DNA from: CAZCFB01 sp964511535
Lineage (GTDB): Bacteria; Myxococcota_A; Polyangia; GCA-2747355; CAZCFB01
DNA: 57,856 bases
NCBI GenBank assembly: GCA_964511535.1
Contig: CAZEFW010000039.1
Span: forward strand, 1 to 57,856
Reading direction: 5' to 3'
Numbering within the stretch: the first letter of the stretch is position 1; every line of letters begins with the position of its first letter. Under the pieces are notes generated by a model that ran no database searches, was not told where the DNA came from, and saw nothing but the letters and a program-made list of their open reading frames with translations. A program made the position numbers and the translations under genes. Positions 8,905-18,364 of this stretch are shown piece after piece.

Positions 8905-10023
8905 ATGCGACTGATTCATATCTCTCCAGGGCTGTTCGACAAGGGCGGCATCGCCCGCTACAACCGGTTCCAGGTCACGGCGCTGCGCCAGGGGTTCGGC
9001 GCGGACCAGGTGCGCGTCCACTCGCTGGCCGGGCGCCTGGAGGACGACCTGGAGGAGCCGTTTTCAGTGGACTTCGCCGGGGCCATGCCGGTGAGCCGGG
9101 CCAGCCGCGCGCTGTTCGCGGTGGAGGCGGCAAGGGCGGCGGCGGCGCATCGGCCGGAGCTCGTGCTGTGCGCCCACGTCAACATGGGGCCCCTGTGTCT
9201 GGGGCTGGCCCGCGCCGTGGGGGCGCGCCTGGTGCAGAACATCTACGGGCGGGAGATCTGGGTCGAGGGGGGCCTGAGCCGGGCCAGGCGGGCGGCGCTG
9301 CGGGCGGCGGACCGGGTCATCGCGGACTGCCACAACACCGCGGACCGCGCCCTGGAGCTGGGGCTGGTGCGGCAGCGTCCCGAGGTGGTGTGGGATTGCG
9401 TGGACACGGCGCGCTACACGCCGGGGGAGCCGGACTGGGCGGCGCTGGAGCGCTACGGGGTGCGAGATGACGGCCGGTTCCGGGTGCTCTTTTTGGGGCG
9501 CATCAACGAGCACACCCGCTACAAGGGGTTCGAGCGGCTGGTGCGGCTGGTGGCCGAGCTGCCGGAGGGCGGCTTTCACGCGGTCATCGCGGGCAAGGGG
9601 GACGACACGGAGCATGTGCAGCGGCTGGCGGCAGAGCTGGGCGTGGCCGACCGGGTGACCCTGACCGGGCCCATCGACGAGGGGCACATGCCCGACATCT
9701 ACCGCGCGGCCGATGCGTTTTATCTGGCGAGCGAGGTGGGGCCCTCCATGGGCGAGGGGATCCCGCTGACCCCGCTGGAGGCCATGGCGTGCGGCGCCCC
9801 GGCGCTGGTGGGAGACCAGGACGGCAGCCGCGAGGCGGTGGACGGCCCGGGCGGCTGGTGCGGCGACCCGGTGGATCTGGCTGCGCAGGGGAAGTATCTG
9901 ATGGGCCTTGCCAGCGACGGCGAGCGGCTGCGCGCCGAGGCGCAGGCCGCGCGGGAACGGGCCGAGGCGTGCTTCAGCTACGAGGGATTCGCGGACAAGA
10001 CGGTGCGGGCGCTGCAGGGGTGA
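8905..10023 (+). CDS. GT4-family glycosyltransferase
   Basis: 372 residues with the GT-B layout of family 4. The N-terminal Rossmann half has FDKGGIARYNRF (glycine-rich acceptor loop) and NIYGREIWVEGG. The C-terminal half has LFLGRINEHTRYKGFERLV, IAGKGD and the donor-site E-x7-E type segment EGIPLTPLEAMACGAPAL. It likely transfers a sugar from a nucleotide donor to a cell-surface glycan or lipid. ATG 8905 starts the conserved HISPGLF strand; the upstream in-frame extension looks non-coding. The next gene starts immediately after its stop. Confidence 0.85.
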   Translation: MRLIHISPGLFDKGGIARYNRFQVTALRQGFGADQVRVHSLAGRLEDDLEEPFSVDFAGAMPVSRASRALFAVEAARAAAAHRPELVLCAHVNMGPLCLGLARAVGARLVQNIYGREIWVEGGLSRARRAALRAADRVIADCHNTADRALELGLVRQRPEVVWDCVDTARYTPGEPDWAALERYGVRDDGRFRVLFLGRINEHTRYKGFERLVRLVAELPEGGFHAVIAGKGDDTEHVQRLAAELGVADRVTLTGPIDEGHMPDIYRAADAFYLASEVGPSMGEGIPLTPLEAMACGAPALVGDQDGSREAVDGPGGWCGDPVDLAAQGKYLMGLASDGERLRAEAQAARERAEACFSYEGFADKTVRALQG

Positions 10024-10749
10024 ATGAGGAAGACTTCAAGCATGCGCCCCGTCAACAAGACCTCCAGCGCAAGCTCGGGTGAAGGCAGCGCGAACTTCCC
10101 GATCTTGATCATCTTCCTGCTGGCCTTGATGCCGGCGCCGGCGCTGCTCTCTTGTGAAAGGAAGCCAGCGGGCGAAGGCGTCGCCGTGGACAAAAAGGCA
10201 GCGCGCCAGCGCCAGGAGACCGCGGCCAGGAGCAGGCCAAAATCTCGGTTTGGGCGCTGGTTTGCCATGAGCCGCGCCGCACGGGTGAGCTATGAAGCGG
10301 GCAACCTCGAAGAAGCGCAGAAGAAGATCGACCAGCTCTCCAGACACCCTGCCGACTACAAGAAGAGTTGGGATTACGGCAACTACCTTCACTACCGGTA
10401 CATCATCGCCGGGGCCGTCGCGCTCGAGAAGGGCCAGGTCGACGATGCGTGCAAGTCCCTGATTCAGGCTTCGACGATACAGACCAGCCCTCAGCTGAGG
10501 ACGTTCGGGCCCGATGTGCGGCTCGCCGACAAGCTGCTGGCCCGTGGGAGGAGAGAGTCTGTCGTCAAATACCTGGCCAACGTCCAGCGGTTCTGGACCA
10601 CCCAGCGAAACCGGCTGATGGACTGGATCGACAGGTTGAACCGGGGGGAGGAGTTCAGCCTGACCCGGGCCAAGGACATGCCTGATCCCAACTCCGAGGC
10701 CACGGTCAAGGACCACCTCGAGACCATCCGGGAGATCACGGGAAAGTAG
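10024..10749 (+). CDS. Predicted lipoprotein, helical repeat type, unknown function
   Basis: 241 residues, not recognised. An N-terminal hydrophobic segment (NFPILIIFLLALMPAPALLSC) ends in a plausible lipobox Cys near residue 44, after an unusually long polar n-region; ATG at 10042 would shorten it. The remainder is rich in Arg, Lys and Ala with helix-turn-helix spacing (SYEAGNLEEAQKKIDQL, then GAVALEKGQVDDACKSL) reminiscent of TPR repeats. It follows the glycosyltransferase stop with no gap, so it is probably co-transcribed. It is convergent with the next gene. Confidence 0.65.
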   Translation: MRKTSSMRPVNKTSSASSGEGSANFPILIIFLLALMPAPALLSCERKPAGEGVAVDKKAARQRQETAARSRPKSRFGRWFAMSRAARVSYEAGNLEEAQKKIDQLSRHPADYKKSWDYGNYLHYRYIIAGAVALEKGQVDDACKSLIQASTIQTSPQLRTFGPDVRLADKLLARGRRESVVKYLANVQRFWTTQRNRLMDWIDRLNRGEEFSLTRAKDMPDPNSEATVKDHLETIREITGK

Positions 10750-10759
10750 CGGGCGGCCC

Positions 10760-12925
10760 TCAGTTCCGCTTCAGGATGACCCCCTTTTCGCCCACCGCGT
10801 AGGCGGCGCCGCCGGGTAGCGTGAAGACGCCGCGGAGGGTGATATCCGTGCCCGACTCCTGGGGGGTCCAGGTGGTGCCGTCGTAGTGGGAGATGCCCCC
10901 CTTGAACCCCACCACGTAGATGTTCTTGGCGCTGGAGCCATAGATCTCGTACAAGCCACCGCTTGCGGAGGTCTTGATTGGGGAGTTGGACCAGGCTGAC
11001 CCATCGTAGTGCTTCGCGTACTTGTATGTGTATCTTGCCCCCACCGCATGGATGTCGCTGGCGCCGGTCCCCCAGATGCTCCAGTAGTTGGCGTGACTCT
11101 GGCCCGTGTAGACGGTGTGGACCTTCATGCCGTCCCATCTGAATATCTTGCTGGGGTTCACCGAGTTGCTGTGGCCGCCGCTGATATAGACGTTGGTTGA
11201 GCTGGCGCCCCAGACCGCCCGGGCGTAGTAGTTGCCGGGCATCGGGATGCTGGTCCAGGTGCCCCAACTCTTCATGAACAGGGAGGTGTATGCGGCCAGG
11301 TAAATCGTATTGGGGTCCGGGCTCCAGATGTCTCTGATGATCTTGGAGTCGCCGATAAAATCAGTCTTCCAGGTCTTCCCGTCGAAGTGATGGAGGGTGC
11401 CCTTGCTGTCCGCCACCATGACCTCCGTGGCGCTCCTGCCCCAGACATCGTACAGGTCCGCCTTGACGCCGAGGTTCTTCAAGACCAGTGACTTGCCGTC
11501 GAACTTGATCAGGGTGTCGTACTGGCCCACCGCATAGACATCGGTCGTCGAGGCCGCCCACACCTTTTTCAGCTCATTCTGGGTCAGGTGAAAGATGGCC
11601 CCCGAGAGCGCCCAGGTCTTTCCGGTGAAGCGCAGCAGCGGCCCCACCGGCTCGGTGCTGTCCCCCACGGCGTGCACGTCGGTGGCGGAGCTGCCGAAGA
11701 CAGCCTGCATGTTTCCGCTGACGGACCCGGGGCTCTTCTTCCAGGTGCCGCCGTCGTACTGCAGCAGGGTATCGGACACCCCCGTGACGAAGATGTTGGA
11801 TGGCCCGGTGCCCCAGATCCCGGTGAGGTCATTCTGCGTCGGCGACGCCACCTTCTTCCAGCTCGTGCCGTCGTAGTGGGCCATGACCCCGCCGGTGCCC
11901 ACGGCCCAGATCGCCTTGGCGCTGGCGGCCCAGATGGCGTTGAAGCGGCCGGTCATGCCGAAGACCTCTGACTTCCACGAGGTGCCGTCGAAGCTCAGCA
12001 CCCTGCCCTGCTCGCCCACCACAAAAACATTCTTGGGCCCGGTGCCCCATATGCCGTGACCGGTGATCAGCGCGGTGGTGAGCTTCTTCCACCCCTTGCC
12101 GTCGTTGTGCAGCACATCGCCGCCCTCCACGGAGACGAGGATGTTGCCCGGTCCCGTGCCCCAGATGTCTTTCAGGTTCGCGGTCGTCCCGCTGGCCTGG
12201 CCGGTCCATTGGGTGCCGTCGAAGTGGCGGATGGTGCCCTTGGCTCCGATGGCGTAGACATCCTTGGGGCCTGATCCCCAGATCTCCGTGAGCTTCTCGG
12301 TGGCGCCGGTGTTGACCAGGCTCAGCCCCGTGGCGGTCCAGCGGTAGAGCGGCCCCCGCTTGTCCAGGTAGTAGACCTCCCCCGGTCCGCTGGTCCAGAC
12401 CCGGGTGGCCTGCAGGTTTCCCATGGGGAAGGGGTTGACCCAGCACCACTTGTCCTTGGTGCAATGCGCCTTGCCCACCGGCGGCACGCCCGCGTCGGGC
12501 GACGGCCCTTGATCCGGGGCGGGGCCCAGGTCGGGTGGCTGCGTCGCCTTGTCAGGCGGCGGCAGCGCCTGGTCCGGTGGAGGGACCTTCTTGTCCGGCG
12601 CCGTCCCCTGGTCCGGTGGGTTGACCGTCTTGTCTTTGGTCGACCCCTGGTCGGGCTGAGGAGCTTTCTTGTCGCCCTGTGCTCCCTTGGCGTCCAGGAC
12701 CTCGCTGTCGGTCTGCGGCAGGTCCGGCGCGCCGGCGTCGGGGCCGGCCTCCTTGCCAGGACCGTCACCGGCAGTGAGGTCCAGCCCCCTGTCGGCGCCC
12801 GCGATGTCCGCCTTCAGATCCGCTCCGTTGCCCGCGTCCGAATAGGTCGCTGTGCCGCCGCAGCTGCAGAGCAGCCAGACGCTCAGGAATCCCAGGATGC
12901 ATCCCGCCCGGGCTGATCGTTTCAC
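10760..12925 (-). CDS. Secreted lipoprotein with Asp/Pro linker and beta-propeller-like repeats
   Basis: About 721 residues. An N-terminal KRSARAG plus hydrophobic core ends in LLCSCGG, a lipoprotein signal. Residues ~20-135 are a low-complexity linker of PDQ/PDK/PDL units. After that come about ten repeats of the pattern IWGTGPxxVFVVGxxGxVxHYDGxxW, which suggests one or two beta-propellers displayed outside the cell. The start is uncertain: GTG 12925 places the basic n-region directly before the hydrophobic core and has AAGG upstream; TTG 12964 and GTG 12934 are alternatives. Such proteins are common in Myxococcota, function unknown. Confidence 0.8.
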   Translation of the reverse strand: MKRSARAGCILGFLSVWLLCSCGGTATYSDAGNGADLKADIAGADRGLDLTAGDGPGKEAGPDAGAPDLPQTDSEVLDAKGAQGDKKAPQPDQGSTKDKTVNPPDQGTAPDKKVPPPDQALPPPDKATQPPDLGPAPDQGPSPDAGVPPVGKAHCTKDKWCWVNPFPMGNLQATRVWTSGPGEVYYLDKRGPLYRWTATGLSLVNTGATEKLTEIWGSGPKDVYAIGAKGTIRHFDGTQWTGQASGTTANLKDIWGTGPGNILVSVEGGDVLHNDGKGWKKLTTALITGHGIWGTGPKNVFVVGEQGRVLSFDGTSWKSEVFGMTGRFNAIWAASAKAIWAVGTGGVMAHYDGTSWKKVASPTQNDLTGIWGTGPSNIFVTGVSDTLLQYDGGTWKKSPGSVSGNMQAVFGSSATDVHAVGDSTEPVGPLLRFTGKTWALSGAIFHLTQNELKKVWAASTTDVYAVGQYDTLIKFDGKSLVLKNLGVKADLYDVWGRSATEVMVADSKGTLHHFDGKTWKTDFIGDSKIIRDIWSPDPNTIYLAAYTSLFMKSWGTWTSIPMPGNYYARAVWGASSTNVYISGGHSNSVNPSKIFRWDGMKVHTVYTGQSHANYWSIWGTGASDIHAVGARYTYKYAKHYDGSAWSNSPIKTSASGGLYEIYGSSAKNIYVVGFKGGISHYDGTTWTPQESGTDITLRGVFTLPGGAAYAVGEKGVILKRN

Positions 12926-13116
12926 CACCTTCACCTGGCCAGCTTGGATTTGTCGCGTGTTCAACTGGGATTCCCCCTTTGGTATTTCAACGCGTCGCCC
13001 ACTTTGCGAGCCATCGGCAGCCTACGTGATGGGAGACGGACGCAACGAGAGAACCCATCATGGCCTGGACAGGGCTGTTTCATCAACACTCTGGTGAGCA
13101 GGAGGCGGCGTGTGCG

Positions 13117-14526
13117 CTAGAAGCAGGAGACCTTGTAGCCCCATTTGAGCTTGCGTACTTGCCCGCAGAAGTAATCGTGGGGGTCGGACAGGTCCTCGCC
13201 CCATAATTCGCTGGAGCGGTGGGTCATGTGCAGCTGCTTTCCGCGGATCTTCAGGGTGTGGACGTCATCCAGCCGCTCGTAGATTTCATTGATCACCCCC
13301 TTGCCGCCCACGGGGACGGGCCAGACCACCTGGCACTTGGCGGTCTGCCGGATGATCTCCAGGGGGGAGGCGACCCAGCCGCCGGCGGCATCGCCGAGCA
13401 TGAGGCCCTGCCGGGAGGCGCAGGAGGAGGTCGTCTTTTGTGGATCACTCATGCACCAGTTCATGCTGGCCGGGGGCTGGCACACCGCGGGCGTTGTACG
13501 GTGGACCACCATGGCGCGCTTGCCGGCCTGGTCCACGGCGAACGCCTGCAACGCGGCCCCATGCATCACCGTCTCGGAGGACCACACCCCGTTGGACCGG
13601 GTGGCCACGCGGACCGCAGGATCGGCGCCGGGGGCCGAGCCGTAGGCCAGGTGCAGGCGCCCGCCGTTGACCCCGTCGCGGGCCAGGCGCGGGACGCTCC
13701 CGGCGGAGGACACCAGATCGCGGGTCCAGCCGCTGGCGGTGTGGGCCATGACATGCACCTCGTCGCCCTGGGTGAACGCCACGGCGGGCCGCCCGTCTTT
13801 CATGAGCACGAGTGAAGGATCGTGAGCGCTTGTGGCCAGGACCTGGCTGTGCCACTTGTCGTCCTCGTACCTGGCGTGGTGCAAGGTCTTGTTCGACAGC
13901 TTCACATAGCTGACGGCAACGCCGGCCTTGCTTGCCGCGGCCGAGATGGGGCAGATGACCCCTTTGTTGACGGTGCCGATGGACCACTTGCCGCTCTTCT
14001 GGGTGGCGTGCTGCAGCGACATCTTCTGGTTGACCCACAGCAGGTGAACCTCCTTGGCCGAGACCGCCCCGATGGCCCTGCAGCTGGCGGCGACATGCTT
14101 GAAAGTGACCTCCTTCCAGGCGCCGCCCGAGGCGCGGGTCGCGTAGATCAACTTCTCGGAGAACTTCCCGTTCCAGTTGTAGCCGTGAAGGGGCATGAGC
14201 CAGGCCCTGGGCCTGTACTGGTACAGCAGGTGAACCCCGCCCGAGCCGTCCAGGTCGAAGGCGGGGGGCAATACATTGGGCATCTGCTGGTGGACGCACC
14301 CGGAAAAGTACTGGCCGTAAGGGAACTCGAATTTCTGAGCCCTGGCGTGGCCCAGCGCCTTGACCTTGGCCGGGCTACACTGGGCCGGCGGCACGGCCCC
14401 ATCCTGGGACATGGCGCGCGCGGTGTTGCCGGCGGGCAAGCTTCCAGGCGAAGCCCCCTCGCACCCGGTCAGCGCCAGCCCGGCCGCCACAACCAACAGC
14501 ATCACGCGCATGCCCCTATGGTGCAT
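13117..14526 (-). CDS. Predicted lipoprotein with propeller-like repeats, unknown function
   Basis: 469 residues (464 if ATG 14511 is used). The signal MRVMLLVVAAGLALTGC ends in a clear LTGC lipobox. The body has repeated segments of the type VHLLYQYRPR, VHLLWVNQK, VHVMAHTASGW and LHLAYGS, spaced like blades of a beta-propeller, plus scattered Cys near the C-terminus. It resembles no enzyme I know. About 190 bases separate it from the preceding lipoprotein gene, with only a weak GATGGG/CCCATC inverted repeat (13027-13060) visible there. Confidence 0.75.
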   Translation of the reverse strand: MHHRGMRVMLLVVAAGLALTGCEGASPGSLPAGNTARAMSQDGAVPPAQCSPAKVKALGHARAQKFEFPYGQYFSGCVHQQMPNVLPPAFDLDGSGGVHLLYQYRPRAWLMPLHGYNWNGKFSEKLIYATRASGGAWKEVTFKHVAASCRAIGAVSAKEVHLLWVNQKMSLQHATQKSGKWSIGTVNKGVICPISAAASKAGVAVSYVKLSNKTLHHARYEDDKWHSQVLATSAHDPSLVLMKDGRPAVAFTQGDEVHVMAHTASGWTRDLVSSAGSVPRLARDGVNGGRLHLAYGSAPGADPAVRVATRSNGVWSSETVMHGAALQAFAVDQAGKRAMVVHRTTPAVCQPPASMNWCMSDPQKTTSSCASRQGLMLGDAAGGWVASPLEIIRQTAKCQVVWPVPVGGKGVINEIYERLDDVHTLKIRGKQLHMTHRSSELWGEDLSDPHDYFCGQVRKLKWGYKVSCF

Positions 14527-14573
14527 TTCGGGCCGGATCTGTTCAAGCTGCTGGCCGTGGGACGCTCCCCCTT

Positions 14574-15596
14574 TTACATCACCTTCTTGACCACCTCCGG
14601 CTTGCGCTTGCCCAGCCCCAGGGTCGCCGCGCCGTCGAGCCAGGCCAGCTTCGCCGTGGGCACCGGGGTCTTGCGGATGCTGTTGAGCAGGGTCAGCGCG
14701 TGGGTGTCCAGGGCCACCGGGTCGGCGCCCATCATCAGCCGGCCGGGGCTGTGGCTGGCCGGGGCCAGCGGGCCGCCGTTGGCCACCGCCACCAGCGCCT
14801 CGATGATGTACAGCCGCGTGCGCCCCTTGACCTGGGGCAGCGCGTTGATCTTCGGCAGCGCGGTGACCAGGTTCTTGTGGAACTCGCCCGGGTTGTTGAA
14901 GCAGCCGTAGATGTTCTTCAGCGCCCCGGTCATGCCCGCGATGTTGTGGTCCTTGAGGATGGCCAGGTTTATCGTCACGTCGGTCATGGAGGTGAACAGC
15001 CGCGCCAGGCGCAGCTTCTGCCCCTCCACGTCCAGGTTCGCCGACTCGTAGCCCGGCGCGTCCGGCGACATGGTGGTGCCCATGATCGTGGCCCCGGTGG
15101 CGCTGGCGGTGATGCCCGCCCCCCGCACGAGGATGTCGGTGATGTCCCAGGCCACGATCTTGTCCGCCGAGGCGCCCAGGTCCTTGGTGAGGGTCTCAAC
15201 CAGCGCCTTGACCAGCGACGGGGAGCTGGCCGCGCGGTAGAAGGCGGCGTTGACCTTGAGCCCGATGCGCGTGGCCGGCGTGAACTCCGGGATCAGCGAT
15301 CGCCAGATCCGGCCCAGGTCCTGCTCGCCGGTGAGCTCGCGCAGCCCCGCGCGCAGCATGGCGCGCACCCGCGCGTCGTCCAGCTTGCCCTTGGCGTCCA
15401 CGCTCTTCGGGTCATGGAGATCCACGATCTTCGCGCCCAGGTTCGCCGGCGCGGGGGGCTCCGGCTCCTCATCCCCGCAGGCGCCCATACCTGCCCCCAG
15501 CAGCACGGCCGAGGCGGTGGAGCCCACCACGAACTCCCTGCGCCCCAGTTCGTTGTCCCGCCCCTGGCTGTCATCTGCTGGTTTCTTGAGGCTCAC
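14574..15596 (-). CDS. DUF362 family protein with Tat-type signal
   Basis: 340 residues. The N-terminus carries a twin-arginine motif (GRREFVVGS) followed by a hydrophobic stretch ending in GMGACG, so it is probably Tat-exported and lipid-anchored. The body matches the DUF362 family (VGLKVN-like IGLKVNAAF, then VTINLAILKDHNIAGMTGALKN and GADPVALDTHAL). DUF362 members are thought to bind Fe-S or metal centres, but I see no ferredoxin-type Cys cluster. GTG 15596 is chosen for its strong GGGAGGAG ribosome-binding site; the longer open frame to 15662 is not supported. Confidence 0.82.
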   Translation of the reverse strand: MSLKKPADDSQGRDNELGRREFVVGSTASAVLLGAGMGACGDEEPEPPAPANLGAKIVDLHDPKSVDAKGKLDDARVRAMLRAGLRELTGEQDLGRIWRSLIPEFTPATRIGLKVNAAFYRAASSPSLVKALVETLTKDLGASADKIVAWDITDILVRGAGITASATGATIMGTTMSPDAPGYESANLDVEGQKLRLARLFTSMTDVTINLAILKDHNIAGMTGALKNIYGCFNNPGEFHKNLVTALPKINALPQVKGRTRLYIIEALVAVANGGPLAPASHSPGRLMMGADPVALDTHALTLLNSIRKTPVPTAKLAWLDGAATLGLGKRKPEVVKKVM

Positions 15597-15798
15597 GTCT
15601 CCTCCCGGTTGTGGGCCCCTGGGCCCGTCATTGTCGGCGCTGCCGCGTCCCGGCGTCCACACCGCCCACAGATATCCTGGCTGCCCGGCCGCCGCGCCTC
15701 AAGGCCAAACTGGACATCCCTCCAGATTGCAATTGTCCACCTAACCTGCTAGAGCAGCACCTTGGCCCTGAAACAGCCCCCGAGGAGCCGGAGCCACC

Positions 15799-16407
15799 AT
15801 GGCGCAGGACGCGCAAGAGGCAGATAACCTCCCTCGCCTGTCGATCCAGGTGCTCACCATGGCCAGGATCCCGCTGGCCATCATCTTCGCGTTCCTGATC
15901 AACTTCATGGAGCACACCATCTCGCTGCTGGCGGTGTGCTTCCTGCTGCTGGCCACCATCGAGATCACCGACATGCTCGACGGGTTCCTGGCCCGCCGCT
16001 GGAAGCTGGTCACCGAGTGGGGGGCCATGCTCGACCCCTACGCCGACAGCACCTCGCGCCTCATCGTGTTCTTCGCCCTCGCCTTCTCCGGCCTCGCCCT
16101 GCCGCTGGTGCCGCTGATCATGGCCCTGCGTGATGTCACGGTGGCCTACAGCCGCATCACCCTGACCCGCTGCGGGCTGTCGGTGGCGGCCAAGCTGTCG
16201 GGCAAGATCAAGGCCGTGATCCAGGGCGGCGCCGGCCCGCTGCTGCTGTTCGGCCCGCTGTACTGGGACCATGTGGGCGGCCAGTGGCCCATGGCCGTGG
16301 TGTCCTGGATCGTCATGGTGGTCACCGCCGCGTCGGCGGTTCAGTACACCAAGTCGGCCATCAAGGCTGCCATGGAGGTTCGGCCCAAGCCGCCGCAGAA
16401 GCAGTAG
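15799..16407 (+). CDS. CDP-alcohol phosphatidyltransferase family protein
   Basis: 202 residues with several membrane helices. It has the diagnostic CDP-OH-P motif DxxDGxxARx8GxxxDxxxD, read here as DMLDGFLAR, followed by WGAMLDPYAD. These enzymes move a phospho-alcohol from CDP-diacylglycerol or make related head-groups in the inner membrane. The acceptor (glycerol phosphate, inositol phosphate, serine) cannot be told. It diverges from the DUF362 gene across ~200 bases with no strong promoter visible, and its stop codon abuts the stop of the convergent downstream gene. Confidence 0.88.
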   Translation: MAQDAQEADNLPRLSIQVLTMARIPLAIIFAFLINFMEHTISLLAVCFLLLATIEITDMLDGFLARRWKLVTEWGAMLDPYADSTSRLIVFFALAFSGLALPLVPLIMALRDVTVAYSRITLTRCGLSVAAKLSGKIKAVIQGGAGPLLLFGPLYWDHVGGQWPMAVVSWIVMVVTAASAVQYTKSAIKAAMEVRPKPPQKQ

Positions 16408-17160
16408 CTACCTGCGCAGCGCCCGAACCTCCCGCCGCAGCTTGACGTTCTCCTTGCGCAGCGCGCTGACCTCGCAGCGCAGCTGCTTGAGCTGCTTGTC
16501 CAGCGCCTGGAGCGCCGCCATGGTCACCCCGTCCGCGTCCACCGGCGAGATGAAGCGCGGGTCGGCGCCCACGCCGAAGGCGGCGTTGAAGTCCTGGGCC
16601 ATGGGGCCGATGTGACGCACCCCGGGCGGCTCGTTGTTGTAGGTCCAACTGCTGATGGGCAGCCGCGACAGCCGCTCGAGCACCTCCGCTGAGGTCACCG
16701 GCCGGGCGCCGTACTTGAGCGCCCGGTCGCTCATGGGGCAGCTGACATAGCAGATCGACTTGCCGGGCGGGATCGGCATGCCCGAGCAGCACTTCAGCCC
16801 GCTGCAGCAGGAGCCGAAGCCGGTGCCGCACTGCTGGCCGTTTTGCTGGCAGGCGCCCTGGTCCTTGCCGTCTCCCTTGTCCAGCGCCAGCTTCTGGTCC
16901 ATGGGCGCCGGTGTCTTGTCCGCGCTCAGGCCGGTATCCATGGGTTTGGCGCTGTCCACCGGTTTGGCGCTGTCCGCCGGTTTCTTGGCGTCCGCCGGCG
17001 CCTTGCTGTCCGGGGCGCCCGTGACGTCCGGGGCGGGGCCGCCCTCCGCCGCCGCGGTCTGATCCTTCGCCCCGGAGTCAGCGGGGTTGGTGGTGGACTC
17101 GTCGCAAGCTCCCAGGATGAACATCGGTACCAGCATCATCACGCGCGCGTATCTGAGCAT
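16408..17160 (-). CDS. Lipoprotein with C-terminal S74-type intramolecular chaperone domain
   Basis: 250 residues. The lipobox FILGAC is followed by a ~90-residue PADAKKPADSAKP-type linker, then a Cys-rich knot (CQQNGQQCGTGFGSCCSG with CCSG). Residues ~150-225 resemble the peptidase S74 / tail-spike chaperone domain (SDRALKYG, WTYN, HIGPMAQDF, VDADGVTMAALQAL), ending in a coiled coil (LRKENVKLRREVRALRR). The S-x4-K pair in SDRALK matches the known Ser/Lys autoproteolysis dyad. ATG 17160 has a GGAGGG ribosome-binding site. Confidence 0.82.
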   Translation of the reverse strand: MLRYARVMMLVPMFILGACDESTTNPADSGAKDQTAAAEGGPAPDVTGAPDSKAPADAKKPADSAKPVDSAKPMDTGLSADKTPAPMDQKLALDKGDGKDQGACQQNGQQCGTGFGSCCSGLKCCSGMPIPPGKSICYVSCPMSDRALKYGARPVTSAEVLERLSRLPISSWTYNNEPPGVRHIGPMAQDFNAAFGVGADPRFISPVDADGVTMAALQALDKQLKQLRCEVSALRKENVKLRREVRALRR

Positions 17161-17262
17161 CTCGCCCTCCTGACATGGTGAAATCATGACAGAAGACAGG
17201 CCGCCTTGCGAGGTGGTCAGATGTAGGATAAACTCCTACTTGAACCTTCATAGGAATACACC

Positions 17263-17574
17263 ATGAGCCAGAGACAATTGGCCAAGATCAAGCTGGAACG
17301 CCGCCCCGCCAGGGAGCGCCGCCGGGAAAACCGCAGGCACACCTCGGCCCGGGTACTCGTCTGGTCCAGGGGGGAGGGACACAACGCGACCATGGTGGAG
17401 GTGAGCAAGGGCGGGGCGCGCTTGAGCAGCGAGTGGGAGCCCTGCCCCACCGCGCCAGCCACTCTCACGCTTCCCGGCGCGCGCGGACCGATGCAGGTCA
17501 AGGCGCGGGTGCTGCGCGTGACCCCCGGCGAAGCCCGCGCGCCCACCATGGTAGCCGTGAAGTTCCTTCACTGA
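17263..17574 (+). CDS. Stand-alone PilZ domain protein
   Basis: 103 residues, very basic at the N-terminus. RRENRRHTSARV fits the c-di-GMP-binding Arg motif. EVSKGGARL is at the place of the DxSxxG motif, with Asp replaced by Glu. The rest is beta-rich (PATLTLPGARG, VLRVTP, VAVKFL). It probably senses cyclic di-GMP or is a degenerate adaptor. It is divergent from the S74 lipoprotein and convergent with the next gene. Confidence 0.75.
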   Translation: MSQRQLAKIKLERRPARERRRENRRHTSARVLVWSRGEGHNATMVEVSKGGARLSSEWEPCPTAPATLTLPGARGPMQVKARVLRVTPGEARAPTMVAVKFLH

Positions 17575-17584
17575 GCCGGCTCTG

Positions 17585-18364
17585 CTACCGGGTCATGAAC
17601 CGCACCTTGCTGGCTTTGCCCAGCTGCTTCTTGCTCAGGGGGGTGCTCGCGGTGACCGTGGTGCCCTTGACGCTGACCACCGTGACCTGAGCTCCCTTCA
17701 TGGCGCTGGTCTTGCCCGGCGCGAGCACCTCGCCCACCTTGCCCTTCTTCAGCTTCGCCTCTTTTGGGCACTGCACCGTGAGCAGCAGGCCGCCCTTTTC
17801 TCCCTTCTCCACGGCTGTGATGGTGCAAATGCGCGAGTAGACCCGCACCGCCTTGGGCGGCTTTGTGCGCACCTCGATGGGCGCGTCCGTTGGGCTGGCC
17901 CCCGCCGCGCCGCCAGCGCCCACCATGGCGCCCAGGGCCACCGCCGCCGCCGCGGATCGGGCCAGCCGCGCGAGGGCCTTGCCCGACAGCGGCTCGGGCG
18001 GGTGGACCACCTCGGCCTCGCCGTGCACATGCACCCGCAGCCTCCGCCCCGCCACGTGCAGCAGGTCCTGGTCCAGCAGCATCACCGGCTTGCCCCGGGG
18101 CGCCTTCAGCGCGCGCCCGGCGCGGTGGATTTGCACGGCCGCGGCCTCGGCCTCGCGCTCCAGGGCGAGGCGCCCGTCCGCTGATACCCACAGGGTGTTG
18201 CCGTCCATGCCCTCGTGCATCCAGCGGGCGCGGCCTCGCCGGTCGAGGGACAGGCCAGGTTCACCGCCGGGGAGCGCGACGCACTGCAGGTAGCGGTCGT
18301 CTTCCGGCTCCAGGTCGAGGTCTTCGAGGCAGATGGAGAGGGGATCGGGCATGGATCGGGTCAT
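17585..18364 (-). CDS. Unknown protein with N-terminal beta domain and one membrane segment
   Basis: About 259 residues, not recognised. Residues ~1-130 are beta-rich with an FHA-like feel (VMLLDQDLLHVAGRRLRVHVHG) but no clear phosphothreonine-binding residues. A single hydrophobic segment follows (LARSAAAAVALGAMVGAG). The rest is a basic, beta-rich domain (VRVYSRICTITAVEKGEKGG...VTVVSVKGTTVTAST), possibly periplasmic. ATG 18364 and ATG 18352 are both possible and neither has a good ribosome-binding site. It diverges from the cytochrome-like lipoprotein. Confidence 0.6.
   Translation of the reverse strand: MTRSMPDPLSICLEDLDLEPEDDRYLQCVALPGGEPGLSLDRRGRARWMHEGMDGNTLWVSADGRLALEREAEAAAVQIHRAGRALKAPRGKPVMLLDQDLLHVAGRRLRVHVHGEAEVVHPPEPLSGKALARLARSAAAAVALGAMVGAGGAAGASPTDAPIEVRTKPPKAVRVYSRICTITAVEKGEKGGLLLTVQCPKEAKLKKGKVGEVLAPGKTSAMKGAQVTVVSVKGTTVTASTPLSKKQLGKASKVRFMTR

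Noticed and set aside
12926..13116. Small gene or RNA in the gap between two lipoprotein genes
   Set aside because: The only plus-strand frame (12852-13097) overlaps the signal-peptide region of the lipoprotein and has no coding features; just a weak inverted repeat is visible.
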